Assembly: GCA_028274465.1 (NCBI GenBank)
Contig: CM051457.1
Span: 109,925,982-109,989,981 of the forward strand
Direction of reading: 5' to 3'
Length of the DNA stretch: 64,000 bases
Source of the DNA: Plantago ovata
Lineage: Eukaryota; Streptophyta; Magnoliopsida; Lamiales; Plantaginaceae
A program made the position numbers and the translations under genes. The notes below the pieces were generated by a model. It saw only the letters and a program-made list of their open reading frames with translations. It searched no databases and was not told the origin of the DNA. This document shows, piece by piece, positions 27,068 to 38,900 of this stretch; the stretch's first letter is position 1; each line of letters starts with the position of its first letter.

Positions 27068-28491
27068 AATGTCTACAGCATTAAAAGGCCTAACCATCCA
27101 TGAGCTCAGCCGTGTTGCACCGCCACCTGACATGGCGGAGAAAACGCTGCCACTAACCTACTTCGACCTACCATATATGGGTCGGATTTCGTCAAATGCA
27201 CAGCATTCGCTTCTACAAACTCCCCTATTCCACTGATCAGTTCCTCGAAACCATAGTTCCAACACTCAAAACTTCTCTTTCTTCACGAACTCTCAAACAC
27301 TACTTTCCTTTGGCAGGCAACTTGCTCCTTCCGCTCAATCAAGAACTGCTGCCGAGATTTCGCTATGTTCCAGGTGACTACATTCCTGTCAAAGTCGCCG
27401 AGTTAAGTTCTGGTTTCGATTTCGATTACTGGACAAGCGACCAAGCTCGTGACGCTGATGAGTTTTATGCATTCGTACCATTTTTACCTGAACCGAAGAT
27501 AGATTCTGAATCCGGGTTTACAATCAGGCCTTTAGTATCAGTTCAGGTGACACTTTTTCCAGGGAGAGGGTTTTGCCTTGAATGATCACACTGTCGGCGA
27601 TGCAAGTTCGGCTCTCAATTTCTTGAAAACCTGGAGCCAATTGCTAGACTTGGAGACAAGGCAGATGATGCGTTTCTGGCAGAAAACGGTTTAATTCCGT
27701 GTTACTATAGATCATTGATTAAAGATCCACTCAACAGACGAGCTACTATTTTCTGCTACCTCAAGAAATACTGCAGCAACAGCTCTTCCAGTACTATTTC
27801 CAACTAGGAGAACAAGGCAAACATTTGTGTTACGAAAAAACGACATTCGCAAATTCAGGAGCTTGGCCTTAGCCAAAAGGCCAAACCTAGTGCACTTATC
27901 GTCGTTTACTGTTTGCAGTGCGTATGTCTGGACTTGCTTGGTGAAGTCTGCGGTGAAAATCGGGGAAGTGGTTGATGAAAATGAGTCGGAATACTTTTAC
28001 ATTGCAGTTGAAGTACGAGATAGGCTCGATCCACCAGTTCCTTCGGAGTACTTTGGCAATTGCCTAGCTCCCGGAACAACAATGTCCGGCCACTCATGGA
28101 GAGTTGAAAGGAGACGAGGGGTTTTACATTGCGGTCTTTAATAGGAGAGTTTATCAGTGATCAGGCAAACAAGGATGAGATCATGAAAGGCGCGGATGAC
28201 TGGCTGGTGAGGTTAAGGAGTATGTCCGGAAAAAGGGCGTTTGCAGTGTCTGGATCGCCAAAATTTGATGTCTATGATTCAGATTTCGGGTGGGGAAAAC
28301 CATACAAGTTTGAAGGAATGAGCATTGATGATGGCAGTTCCATGACACTTTCGAAGTCGAGGGAATTCGAAGGGGGATTGGAGATTGGCTTGTGTCTGCC
28401 TAAGTTGAAGCTGGAGGCTTTTGCTCAGATGTTCTTGGATGGACTGAAACTTGTTTTTGACAGTAAAGAGCCTATAAGGCCTAACTTGTAA
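27068..28491 (+). pseudogene. BAHD acyltransferase pseudogene (intronless copy)
   Basis: Clearly a member of the BAHD family, whose enzymes transfer acyl groups from acyl-CoA to alcohols or sugars of specialised metabolites. Starts MSTALKGLTIHELSRVAPPP. The frame shifts near 27180-27200, again just before the catalytic motif (GRGFCLE then stop, while NDHTVGDA continues in another frame at about 27585), and again near 28090-28140. YFGNC (about 28050) and DFGWGKP (about 28285) survive in their separate frames. At the position where the three other copies have an intron (after SVQ) this copy is continuous (SVQVTLFPG). It therefore lost or never had the intron. At least three breaks make a full enzyme impossible. 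Confidence 0.9.
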
Positions 28492-29057
28492 GTTGTATGG
28501 TTAAGTTTCATAAGGTGCAGATTATACTGGCTACGTCTAATGTAATTTGTCCTTTTTTTTTTCCAGGATTTCTGTAATAATTTGTTCATTTTGTAACATG
28601 GATCATCGTATTATCGAATCCATGGCGATTGGAGTACTATTTAAGGCCGTATGTTTTTTTAGTATGTGATATATGGTAAATGTCAAATGGCCATGGAAAA
28701 GTTAGTAGTGAACTTCAACCTCACAAAAAACCAGTGAATAATAATATGAAATCAGTACCAACATGTACAGTAAATTCATGGACCTAGCAATGTACTGTGT
28801 TTGTCTGTTTGATGATGGAACAAAATATCAGTCATGTTTCTACGTATTGCCATTTTGCATTTTTAGGCCTCCCGCCGGAGTTGTGCCATTTGATTTCTTT
28901 GCCGTTTCTTGTAGCTTGTATTTGCAAGTACAAAATAAATTTTTACCGTTCCGAAAAAGATCGTCCTCATAAGTAACACATAGTAGTATATTGTAGTCAC
29001 TACACACTGTTCTTGAGAAACAAAATCAAACAAAACAAATACATCAAATGAAACTTA
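28492..29057. other. Intergenic between convergent BAHD copies
   Basis: 3' flanks of the plus-strand pseudogene and the minus-strand gene. A segment at 28678-28728 (GTCAAATGGCCATGG... GAACTTCAACCTC) recurs at 30758-30808, and 28731-28775 resembles 34190-34235, showing local duplication. No gene. Confidence 0.45.
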
Positions 29058-30609
29058 CTAATCCTCCAGTCCATCACAGAAAATCTTAGCAAAAGCGTCT
29101 AATTTCACCTTAGCCAAAGATAAACCAATCTCCAATCCACCCACAAACTCACCTGACTTAGACAGTGACACAGCGTTACCCCCATCAATGGATACAGCTT
29201 CAAGCTTGTTGGGCTTACCCCACCCGAAATCGACATTGTACAAATCGAATTTAGGCGATCCAGACACTCCAAAATGTCGTTTTATGTACTTAGACCCGTG
29301 AACAACAAGCCAGTCATCTGCATCCTTCATGAGTTCCTCCTTGTTGTTCACACGTTTACTAATAAGGTCACCAAGCAGCTCGACCGCGGTACTGAACCCT
29401 TCATCTCCTTTCAATTCTCCATGCGTCAACTCTATGCCTACGCCGGCTAGGCAGTTACCAAAGTACGATGCAGGAACTGGCGGTTCCAATCTTTGTCTAG
29501 CATCCACCACAAAAACAAAGTGTTCAGGTTCTTTCTCATCGGCCTGCTCACCGATTTTTGCTGCAGCTTTAACAAAACAACTCCAAGCGTATGCAATCGA
29601 AAGTGTGAATGATGACAAGTGCACTAGCCACGGTTTTTTAGCCAATGCCATGTTCCTCAATTTCTGGAGATCACTCTTCTGCAAGACGAATGTCTGCCTG
29701 CTGAACTTAGCGGTAGGAAATTTCGGAGGAGCGAATTTTCTCGCTGAGTTCTTCAATTGTGACCAGAAGATTTTTGCCCTCCTTCCCGACGGGTCTACAA
29801 TAATAGACTTGTCAAAACTTTGTTGTAAATCACTTCTGGCGTCATCAGGAATTTCACCAAGCTTTGCGATTGAACTCCAGAGATTAATAAACCGCATAAT
29901 TGAATTCGCATCTCCGGCCGCGTGATGGTTGCTGAATCCGAGGCACACACCCTTTCCTGGAAAAAGCGTCAACTGAAACAGAGGCAATGCTTTCTTTAGT
30001 AAAACTAGTTATACTTCGACTCGTAGTTAGCCGACTTGCTAAATATGCACTGTAAAACAAATCATTTTGCGATAGATAAACTACAAGGTTAAACATAAAA
30101 GTAAACCGTGCTAAACAAACCTGAACAGAAACAAGAGTCTCTACTTTGAACCCCGAATCAGAATCGAGCTTCGGTTCATCCAAACGAGCCACAAAATCAT
30201 AAAACTGATCCACATCACGAGCATGATTCCCCGTCCAGTAGTCGAAATCGAAACATTCCTCTGCCTCAGCAACCGTAAACGAAACAGAGTCCCCTGAAGC
30301 ATAGCGAATCTCGGGCAGGCTGTCTAGATACAGCGGAACGTAAAGCTTCCCTGCCAGAGGACGGTGAGTTTCAAGAGCCTTTTCTAGAGATGATTTGAGC
30401 TTTGGGACTATATTTTCAAGGAAGTGAGAACGGGAACAGGGGAGTTTGTAGAACAGGAGATTCTGGATTGGATGGAACACAACAAAGAGCACATCAAAGT
30501 ATGCAAGCGTAAGCGACTGCGATTGGTCGGCCTGAGAGGTGGCGGTAGAGGGCGGAGATATGCGGCAGAGATCGTGGATTGTTAGTTTGTTTGGTGGTAC
30601 AGTAGCCAT
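29058..30609 (-). CDS. BAHD acyltransferase, anthocyanin/phenolic-glucoside type (copy 2)
   Basis: Acyl-CoA-dependent transferase, probably cytosolic, acting on a flavonoid or phenolic glycoside with a malonyl or hydroxycinnamoyl donor; the exact substrate cannot be read from sequence. Two exons, 30121-30609 and 29058-29972, phase 0 GT-AG intron, 467 residues, the normal family length. Starts MATVPPNKLTIHDLCRISPP. The catalytic HxxxD is HAAGD at about residues 180-184, on the solvent channel between the two family domains. YFGNC, typical of the anthocyanin acyltransferase clade, is present, as is the structural DFGWG at about 411-415. It is convergent with the dead copy on its left. No defect is visible, so this is the copy most likely to be functional along with its neighbour at 49.9 kb. 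Confidence 0.93.
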
Positions 30610-30936
30610 GGTATTGTATTAGGTATGATGAAATATTTAATTTGATTGCAAAAAATTGTGGTCGATGCTGATTAAATAATGCTAGCAAGTAGCAAAACAC
30701 AAATGCGCCTTTTACTTCACAAACGTTCAAGTAGTACTAGTAGTACTACATCGCTAAATGTCAAACGGCCATGGAATAGATAAGTTATAGTACTGAACTT
30801 CAACCTCTGTGGTCACTAGGCACTAGCACAAGGTAGTACAAAATTCTATCTCCAAACCTTCTATCTATCTCAAAATTTTCTCTCTCTCCCCTATTATCAC
30901 CAAAATCAACAGAACCCCAATGAATTGGCCCCAAAA
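30610..30936. other. Upstream region of BAHD copy 2
   Basis: Holds the promoter of the minus-strand BAHD gene. Short segments such as GATGCTGATTAAATAA resemble the region upstream of the copy at 51531-51680. No ORF of note. Confidence 0.4.
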
Positions 30937-31090
30937 CCACACCACCACCACCTCCCGGATGGCAATGCCCTGCCCGGTTGCCCGAACCGGCACCACCCAA
31001 CACCGCCTGCCGCTCCGGGGAGCCCCGATGGGCATTCACATCCGGCCCAATCCGGCATGCCTTTACCAAACCCGAATTGATGATTAAATA
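30937..31090. repeat. Pro/Gly-rich low-complexity fragment A
   Basis: GC-rich block related to 33720-33990. In one plus frame both encode the similar peptide PDGHS-x-PA-x-SGMP; in the minus frame the same block is Gly-rich. It resembles a fragment of a proline-rich or glycine-rich cell-wall-type gene, but no complete frame with a start is present. Family unknown. Confidence 0.4.
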
Positions 31091-31559
31091 TAGAAAAGAG
31101 GAAGAAGATCTGTTACTAATATATTTGAGGTGACAAGTAAAAGGTGATGAGTTGATTGGGAAATTGGTCGGATATTTGAAAAACCAAAATTTAAAGTCCT
31201 ACTTCTCCAATTGTGCAGGACAACGCAGAGCCTTGCGCACTCTTGTTTGCCCGCATAGTCGACTCCACTCTTGATTCCCAACATTCTCATTTCTCACTAT
31301 TAGAGCTCTGATATGAATCTGATGAACTAGTTTAAGAGTTTAGGGTTTTCAGATGGGATTTGGGATTTCTGTAAATGACATATATAAGGGCACTCTTGTT
31401 TATTGCTCCAGTTAATGACTATATTGCTGGACCAGCCCATATCTGTGGCCCATTTAATTAGTTGGATAAAGGTTGGGCATGTGTGGCGGGCTTAAAACCC
31501 ATTTTTGAGTCCTAACCCCCTAGCCCCCTTACCCTAAACCCTACACTCATAAACATTTT
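31091..31559. other. Intergenic, degenerate telomere-like motif
   Basis: A 68-codon minus frame (31084-31290) has no recognisable motif. Around 31525-31580 several CCCTAAA/CCCTA units occur, a degenerate interstitial telomere-like stretch. No gene is called. Confidence 0.4.
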
Positions 31560-33115
31560 ACCCTAAAACCCTATACCCTATGCTATCATGAAATAATAAA
31601 ATAAGAAAGATAAATGCGAAACATGTGGTTTATATTTTTCGTATAGGCCATGTAGTCATGATCGATGTGCAACAAGATGGGGTGTGATTCAACTATATAC
31701 CATCACCACATACATGGGCATAAGATTATCCGGGGAAATACGGTCGGGCGCGTTATGCGGGGTTCAACTATATGCCATCATCCGACCGGGCACGTTAGTT
31801 GGGATTCAAGTATGATATACCATATTATGCCCGTACTGGTTAGTCGGACGGGCATATTATACATTAGTACACCTACAATATCACCATATGATATACCATA
31901 GACGAGCATAAAATTGTCGGGGCGAATTTGGCCGGGCACATTACTAGTAATTTGAATAAATATCGAATGATCTTCGACTAAATTAAATATATTATTAGTA
32001 TATCGACAATATCATCGTATACAGGCACAAAGATTGTCTGGTGAATCCGTTTCGGCACGTTACGTGGGAATCAACTATATTCCATCACCACAACACGCGT
32101 GATCATAATCAATCTGGTGTTGTGTTTTACCGTAAAACCCTATACCCTATGCTAACATGAATAATAAAATAAAAAGATAATGCGAAACCTAGTTGGTATT
32201 TTTCGTATAGGCCATGTAGTCATGATCGATGTGCAGCAAGATGGAGTGTGATTCAACTATATACCATCACCACATACATGGGCATAAGATTGTCGGGGCA
32301 AATACGGTCGGTCACGATACGTGGGGTTCAACTATATGCCATCATCCGACCGGGCATGTTAGTTGGGATTCAAGAATGAAATACCATATTATGTATTATG
32401 CCCATACCGGTTAGTCGGACAGGCATATTATACAGTTAGTACACCGACAATATCACCATATGATATACCATAGACGGTTATAAGATTGTCGGAGCGAATC
32501 CGGTCGGGCACGTTACTAGTAATTTGAATAAACATTGAATTACAAGTCATGATCGATATGCAAATGGGCGTGATTCAACTTTATGCCATCATTTGATCGG
32601 GCACGTTAGTTGGAATTCAAGTATGATATACCATATTATGCCCGTACTGGTTAGTCGGGCGGGCATATTATACATTAGTACACCGACAATATCACCATAT
32701 GATATACCATAGACGGTCATAAGATTGTTCGGGCGAATCCGGCTGGGCACGTTACTAGTAATTTGAATAATTAAACATCGAATTACAAGTCATGATCGAT
32801 GTGCAACAAGATGGGGTACGTGATTCAACTATATACCCTCACCACATACCAGGGCATAAGATTGTCGGGGCGAATACGGTCGGGCACCATACATGAGGTT
32901 TAACTATATGTCATCATCCGACCGGTCACGTTAGTTGGGATTCAAGTATGATATACCATATTATGCCCATACCGGTTAGTTGGCTGACATATTATATATT
33001 AATAACCAACAATATCACCATATGATATACCATAGACGGTCATAAGGTTGTCGGGGCGAATCCGGCCGGGTACGTTACTAGTAATTTGAATAAACATTGA
33101 ATTACAAGTATCCAA
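31560..33115. repeat. Tandem array of variable units, each with a GCCCG hairpin
   Basis: Four related units begin at about 31655, 32218, 32546 and 32788, each starting GTCATGATCGATRTGCAA. Units share CATCATCCGACCGGGCACG, GTATGATATACCATATTATG and ACGTTACTAGTAATTTGAA. Spacing is uneven (about 560, 330 and 240 bases), so the units are deleted to different degrees. Each contains ATGCCCGT ... ACGGGCAT separated by about 15 bases, a potential hairpin. Not coding. It could be a satellite-like array or subterminal repeats of a transposon whose ends I cannot find. Confidence 0.7.
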
Positions 33116-33700
33116 TTAGTGCACCCCTAGTTACTTAAACAACCTTACTGGCCCGCGGAGCTATCAACCTGGAGTAGTGTTATCTTACCGGAGCGGCACA
33201 CCCGTTGAAGACGCGTATTCATGACTTTGTGTGATCATATCTTTTACTTTGGCTATAGTTAGGGATTTTATCATATTTTATTTATTTTCATTTCTTATTC
33301 ATCTATTTAAATTATCCCTTAAACCTACTGAATCCGAAATAATAACATAGGCGCTCTTAGTAAAAAAACACTCCCAGGTGCCTTTTATTGGCTTTCTGCT
33401 TATGCGGGTTACCTGATTCATTATTGTTGTGATATTCCATGTAAAATGGGTTAATTTTAGATATTTTTAGTCTCTGTTTTTAATCGTTGTACTTTCAGTA
33501 TCTCACAAAAATTAAGTTGAATTCTCGCTCTCCCTTAAAATTGTGTCTTTTAATTCGGACAAATGTAATAGGCGACCTTAAATCAAAAACCAAACATGGG
33601 CGATTCAGTTTCATTTTTGAAAAACTCAAATTATCCATGTGATGTATATTTTATATCACACAAAGACAAAACAGGTTTTCACCAAAACCAGCAATGGTAT
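33116..33700. other. Intergenic, no gene seen
   Basis: AT-rich non-coding DNA between the tandem array and Pro/Gly-rich fragment B. Nothing recognised. Confidence 0.4.
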
Positions 33701-33719
33701 TTGTATTTGACCATTGATG

Positions 33720-33995
33720 CCTGACCATCAACCACCACCCACAATCTCCATCACCACCTTGGACCACCGCCCACCACCAGCTCCGCCATGACCTGCCCGG
33801 TTGCCGGAACCGGCACCACCCAACACCACCATCTAGGACATGACCTTCCCAGCATGCCCTACCCGGTTGCCCGATCCGGCACCACCACCACCACCCCCTC
33901 CGCCTCCGGCATGCCCACCACCGCCGGCCTATCCGGGGAACCCCGATGGGCATTCACCTCCGGCCAAATCTGGCATGCCCACCACCACCACCTCC
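33720..33995. repeat. Pro/Gly-rich low-complexity fragment B
   Basis: Related to 30937-31090 and longer. One plus frame reads PAPPPPPPPPPACPPPP then NPDGHSPPAKSGMP. The minus strand reads Gly/Trp-rich. CCTGCCCGGTTGCC and similar words repeat within it. Open frames exist in several phases on both strands, as expected from composition, so I do not call a gene. Confidence 0.4.
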
Positions 33996-34559
33996 AGTAT
34001 CCACCACACCGTCTCTGCCAAGAGGTATGGCCCAGTCTGTTTGCTGTCCCTTGTACAATTGTAGCTGATTCCATACATTTGTTCACAAAAAGAATAAAAT
34101 TATCAAAAAGTGTTTCTCTTGTGCATGGCCAACAAATCGTTGGTGCTTAATTTAGTTTGTGTGTCAACAGAGGAGTGCAGACCCAATAAACCCATAATAA
34201 TATGAAACTAGTACAAAAATGTACACTAAATTCTGTTACACATATTAAGCTTTGTTCGGTTCGGTACAAAAATGTACAAATGTGACTATGAAATAATAAA
34301 CTTCTTCTAGAAGGTTTGACATGTTGAGCTAGTAAAACCTTAACTCATAAGGATTAACTCACTTGAGCTTGGATCGGTTCATGTTCGAAGGTCGAACGCA
34401 CCTTCTCAGACATAAGTCCACTATTGTCATGTACAAATCTGACAAAGATTTGCACTCAACTTATCTAGCTACACAACTTGAACGCCAAATAGTAATTAGT
34501 AAGTTATAAATTAGAATCTTCACTTTAGCTCAAGCAATGTCGGTCAGTTACCATGGCCT

Positions 34560-34960
34560 TCTAGGTTTTGATTCTTGTGGAAGCAATAAAGAAGGCCATT
34601 ACCATGATGGAAGGTGATGTTTTGACTAGTTTCAGAGAAGGCGGTGGTACCGGTCCGATTGGCCGCGAAGGTGGCGGTTTCTGGTGGTGACGGAGCTGCC
34701 GGACCCTAGGTGGTGACGAAGCTGTTGGTGGTGACAAAGCTGTCGGATGCTAGGTGGTGACGAAGCTGTTGGTGGTGACGAAGCTGCCGGGCGCTAGCGG
34801 AGGCTGATTTCCGGTGGAAGGGGTGGGTGTTGGTGGTGACGAAGAAGCTGAAGGCTGTGGTGGTGATAAAGGAGGCGAAGATTGTTTTCCGCTGGCTGAC
34901 TTAAGGTGGGAGGGGTAAGTGTTGTTGGTGTGTGGGATTGCGTTTAGAGGGAGATGGTGG
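34560..34960. repeat. GGTGGTGACGAAGCTG short tandem repeat region
   Basis: Repeated GGTGGTGACGAAGCTGTTGG-like words (34680-34790 and onward) on the plus strand, biased to G+T. Probably the 5' part of a degenerate LINE-like or gene-derived sequence. Not obviously coding. Confidence 0.5.
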
Positions 34961-35599
34961 AGGTGGGGTTGAGGCCGTTATTCGCCCCGGAGAAGATGAA
35001 ACTTTCATTGCTAAGTCTTCTGTTTGGGTGAAAGAGGTGTTTGGGGTTTTGCTTCTAAGATGAAGCATTCGATGCTGAGTCGTAGTTGCTTGAGTAGTCT
35101 TCTGTTGGTGTTGGCTTTGTTCGTTTTCTTTGTTTTTTAGATTTAGTATCGTTCGAGTCTTGGTTGAGGTGAAGTTGGGGGTTTAGGGTGAGCACGTTTT
35201 TCATTCTCTGTCAGTCCTTCACATTTTTTGTGGATGTTTTCCTACTGTATGACCGAATCTTTGGCAACAATCCCGGAGCTCTTCGAGCTGCGACGACGGG
35301 AGGGAAGCTGATTTGGGGGAGAGGTTTATTTATGTGATCAGTTCGAACTACATTCACTATTTTCTTAAGCTCGCCGTCCAGTTCTGCGAACTTTCTACGC
35401 CACGAAGAATCAGTTGCTTCACATATGCCGTTTGTAATATGTGACGTTGGAAGGCAAGGCTTGACCGGAGCAAAGGCGGGTTGGAATGGAGATGTGGAGC
35501 GGGCTGGCATGTTTATATGCTGAGGTGGGGTTGTTATGGAAGGTTGAGATGGCGATTGAGATGGAAGGGTGTGTGGGTTTTGAAGTTTGGGTGAGGTGT

Positions 35600-35718
35600 T
35601 CTTTGTTTGGTTGTTTCGTTTTCTTCTGTTGTTTTTTTATGTTTGTTTGTTTTTGTTTCGAGCATTTCTTATGCTTTCTTATGCTCGTTTTGTTTTATTA
35701 ATTAATTAAAAAAAGAAA
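35600..35718 (+). mobile_element. LINE-like 3' tail
   Basis: T/G-rich stretch with CGAGCATTTCTTATGC and a terminal TTTTATTAATTAATTAAAA. The same signature occurs inverted at 54899-54957. Such shared A/T-tailed ends are typical of LINE 3' ends. No reverse transcriptase frame is visible upstream, so this would be a truncated copy. Confidence 0.45.
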
Positions 35719-35728
35719 ATTTGACCTT

Positions 35729-35925
35729 TGTTGAATGATAAAATGGAAGAGAAAGTATTATTCTCGTCAATTAATATGGGAGTACATGAGAGTGTATATA
35801 TACAAGTAGGAAAGTATCTCTAAAGTCTATCTGGGAGATTAACAAACCAGAGAAATACATGTAACAAACTAACAAACTAGAGAGATCAGTAAACTCTTGT
35901 TACATTCCAATAATTATCCATAACA
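35729..35925 (-). repeat. LTR of element 2 (3' LTR in element sense)
   Basis: Starts TGTTGAATGA and ends CCATAACA on the plus strand. Full-length relative to the right copy. Confidence 0.83.
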
Positions 35926-38900
35926 TTCCCCTTGAGTGAAACATGAGTTGAAGGTCGCGGGTACGCTGAGAGAGTATTGCCTCATTAAAAACATTGCTAA
36001 GAAAAACCCAGTGGGGAAAAAGAGTGTAGTGCGTATCCGTCTTCCCTGATTCAAACATCACTTCAAGTCTTTGAGTCTTCGCAATGCAATCTTCCAAACG
36101 ATCTGCTAAAATGATGATGTTGGAATCACACGATGAACAAATATGCAATATCTTCAATTGAGCGAATTTGTTGTGCTCGGGTGAACCCTTCTTGTAGACC
36201 ATGGTTGAAGAAGAAGGTCATATAAGTTTCGACTTCATGTGGAAGCCTCTCGAACACTTGAAGATTGAGATTTCTTCAAATTCTATATATTATGTAACTT
36301 TGACAATTCAAAGAATGATCTTGTCATAAACCGAGTTCAATACTCATTAGATCTCCATCGTACATATATGTTTGTAAAATAACCAATAAGGTCTATAACC
36401 TTATCCTTGACCAATAACCTTATCTTTGACCATTGTATAATCATCATGGAGATTGGGAGATAGTTATATGTGCGCTTATAATGCTACCTCGTTAAAAACC
36501 TTGCTAGGAAAAAACCAATGGGATGAAAACCTAGTCGAAGGGAAAAAGAGTATAGCAAGTTGTATAATGCGCAAAAACTCTCACTGTTATTTATTATCTC
36601 CCCTTGTTTGCAAGATAACTTCTTTTGCATTCTTCAGGAACCTCGATAATCATAACTCATAATTTTCATGTTTCACTTATAGTGAATACATATATTATAC
36701 TTATCAATATTCGAAGCCATGCATGAATAGATAAGTATTGGGATTCGGCAATATATCAAAATCTAGTTCTTCAGGAACTTTTCTATTCATTAATTAATTC
36801 ATGTTCGCCAACATGATATCTCTAGTCCATGAGGGACTGATTACTGATAGAGAGTATCCATCTCATCTCTCTTAAACTTTCACAAATCATAGTAATTTCA
36901 TTGTGAGTTTCATGACAATTGTGCACCACGTAACCTCCAGGGTTATATTTAAGTGGTCATCTTTGAGCAAGGTCATATGGTAATATGTATTTATGCAATA
37001 TGATACCTAAAACAACTACAATAAGCAAGAGTATGTAAATGCTATAGCAATAAAGATAATATGCATGATGAAAAACTTAGTATCTAGATGCACATGAAAT
37101 TTGACTCGATAATGCAACGATATCGTACGGAATTTGGAATTTCATTAATGAAATGGACATAAAGTCCATGTGCTCATTTTCTATAATCACTTTGTCGACA
37201 TTAAATGGATTTTCATGTAAGATCCCCTTTACATGTTTAATCATCCATATCAATTGAATTTCGCATATGCACATAATAATATTTCTTATAAAGGAAACTT
37301 CAGGTTCCCCATATAAAGGTCCTTTCGTACTCAGATGGCCATGTTTGTCACATCATATGAACTTTGTTATTTGTGAAAGCTTGTTAGCAATGCTTAATAA
37401 TGTTCACTCTTTGCATGCAAACTTAATAATGGCCAATTTTCACATACCAACATCTTGTTGGTTAAATATCAACAATGAATAATTCAATCTGGCCAAAATG
37501 ATTTGACATAAAAGTACAATCTATTTTAGATTGGCAAGACTAGCTAGTAATCTCGAACTTTTTCAGGAAGTGAGTCTAATGTGTGATCTTGTCACCACAT
37601 ACTTATTTTCAATAATATAATGGTCTTGTAATATTCATGACCACAAACAACATCTTATTTCATCGTAAGAGTATGATGGTCAATCTTTTCTTTTGGTAGA
37701 GTTTGATACATCTTATATTCTTTATCATTCTTAATAATAAGATGATCAATCTTCCAATAGCCAGTAATTGGTCTTTATTGCAGTACGATAAAGTATTAAT
37801 ATTCATATACTTCTCCCATCTTCAGGTTGGTGAGAATTATCTATGTTGTGCATGATGCCGGCCATATTTCATGCTTTTGCAATACATGTACATTGATGTA
37901 CATTGATATGTAGTGCCAATTTCTTTTGAGATCTTAATAATCATGGCTACTGGCATAAACTCTAAATAGCAATTTAGATGCCTCAGTTTTGCAAGTCACA
38001 ACCATTGGTAATGTATTTCCAATCACTTCAAGAATATGATTGTTCGAATCAACTTGGCATAAGTTGAGCTATTAGCTCCAGAGATACAAATCTTAACATC
38101 GATATATCATAGCAACTTTCAAGTGCTATATTTATTTGGTGTCTCATTTTAATAAATGGACAAAATTATAAAGTATCAATAGTATATCTTGCAAACCCCT
38201 TTATGGTTTATGTAGCCAATCACTTCAGGGATTGGAGAAACATGATTTGTATCCATATGACATAGTTTTCACATTCATATGCCGTAGCAACTTCAATTGC
38301 TATATTTCTTTGATATCTCAATTCAACAAATTGATCAAATTTACACAATTGTCCGTGTATCTTGCAACCATTTTGATGGTTCAAGCATATCTAATCACTT
38401 TAAAGTTGAATACAAATAGTTACATATCATGGGTTAAAGATTAAAATCCAAACTAATAGAAAATAAATAAACTGCAACTTATCTTTGATATAACTTAATC
38501 ATGAATCTTGCTCTTTCGTAAGAATTGGAGCACTAATCTTCCGTATTTTGGTTTGAATCAGGAGTTGTTTGAACACTGAATGAGTGTATTGGCATAGTAA
38601 AAATGAACTGATTCGATGCTAGCTCATGTGGGAACACCTATCCAGAGTCATCTCTACAACTTATAATACTGTCACATTTCAAAACTCAAAAAAATCCAAA
38701 TTAGCCCGAACAAACTAGTCTCTTGCCAAGACTAGCTTGAGTGCACAAAATCAATGCTCATCCTCAAATTAAAGTACTGAAACCAGAATATCTTCACTAA
38801 AATAATGAGCATCCCATAGTAAATTCATAGTAAATTCAGTTCTTAGTGATTTTGAGAACAAATAAATCATCTCAAATACCCCATCTTAGTATAGAGCATG

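Noticed and set aside
29329-29925. 198-codon open frame antisense to BAHD copy 2, with a similar one at 50170-50766 and a shorter one at 63139-63546
   Set aside because: It is conserved among copies only because the sense strand is conserved; no start context, domain or intron logic supports an antisense gene.
33840-34064. Proline-rich open frame (PPPPPPPPPACPPPP) as an extensin-like gene
   Set aside because: Open frames exist in several phases on both strands because of composition; no signal peptide and no intact upstream start.
35211-35510. 99-codon minus-strand frame with mixed composition
   Set aside because: No family recognised, no supporting splice or promoter signals, and it overlaps the LINE-like region.
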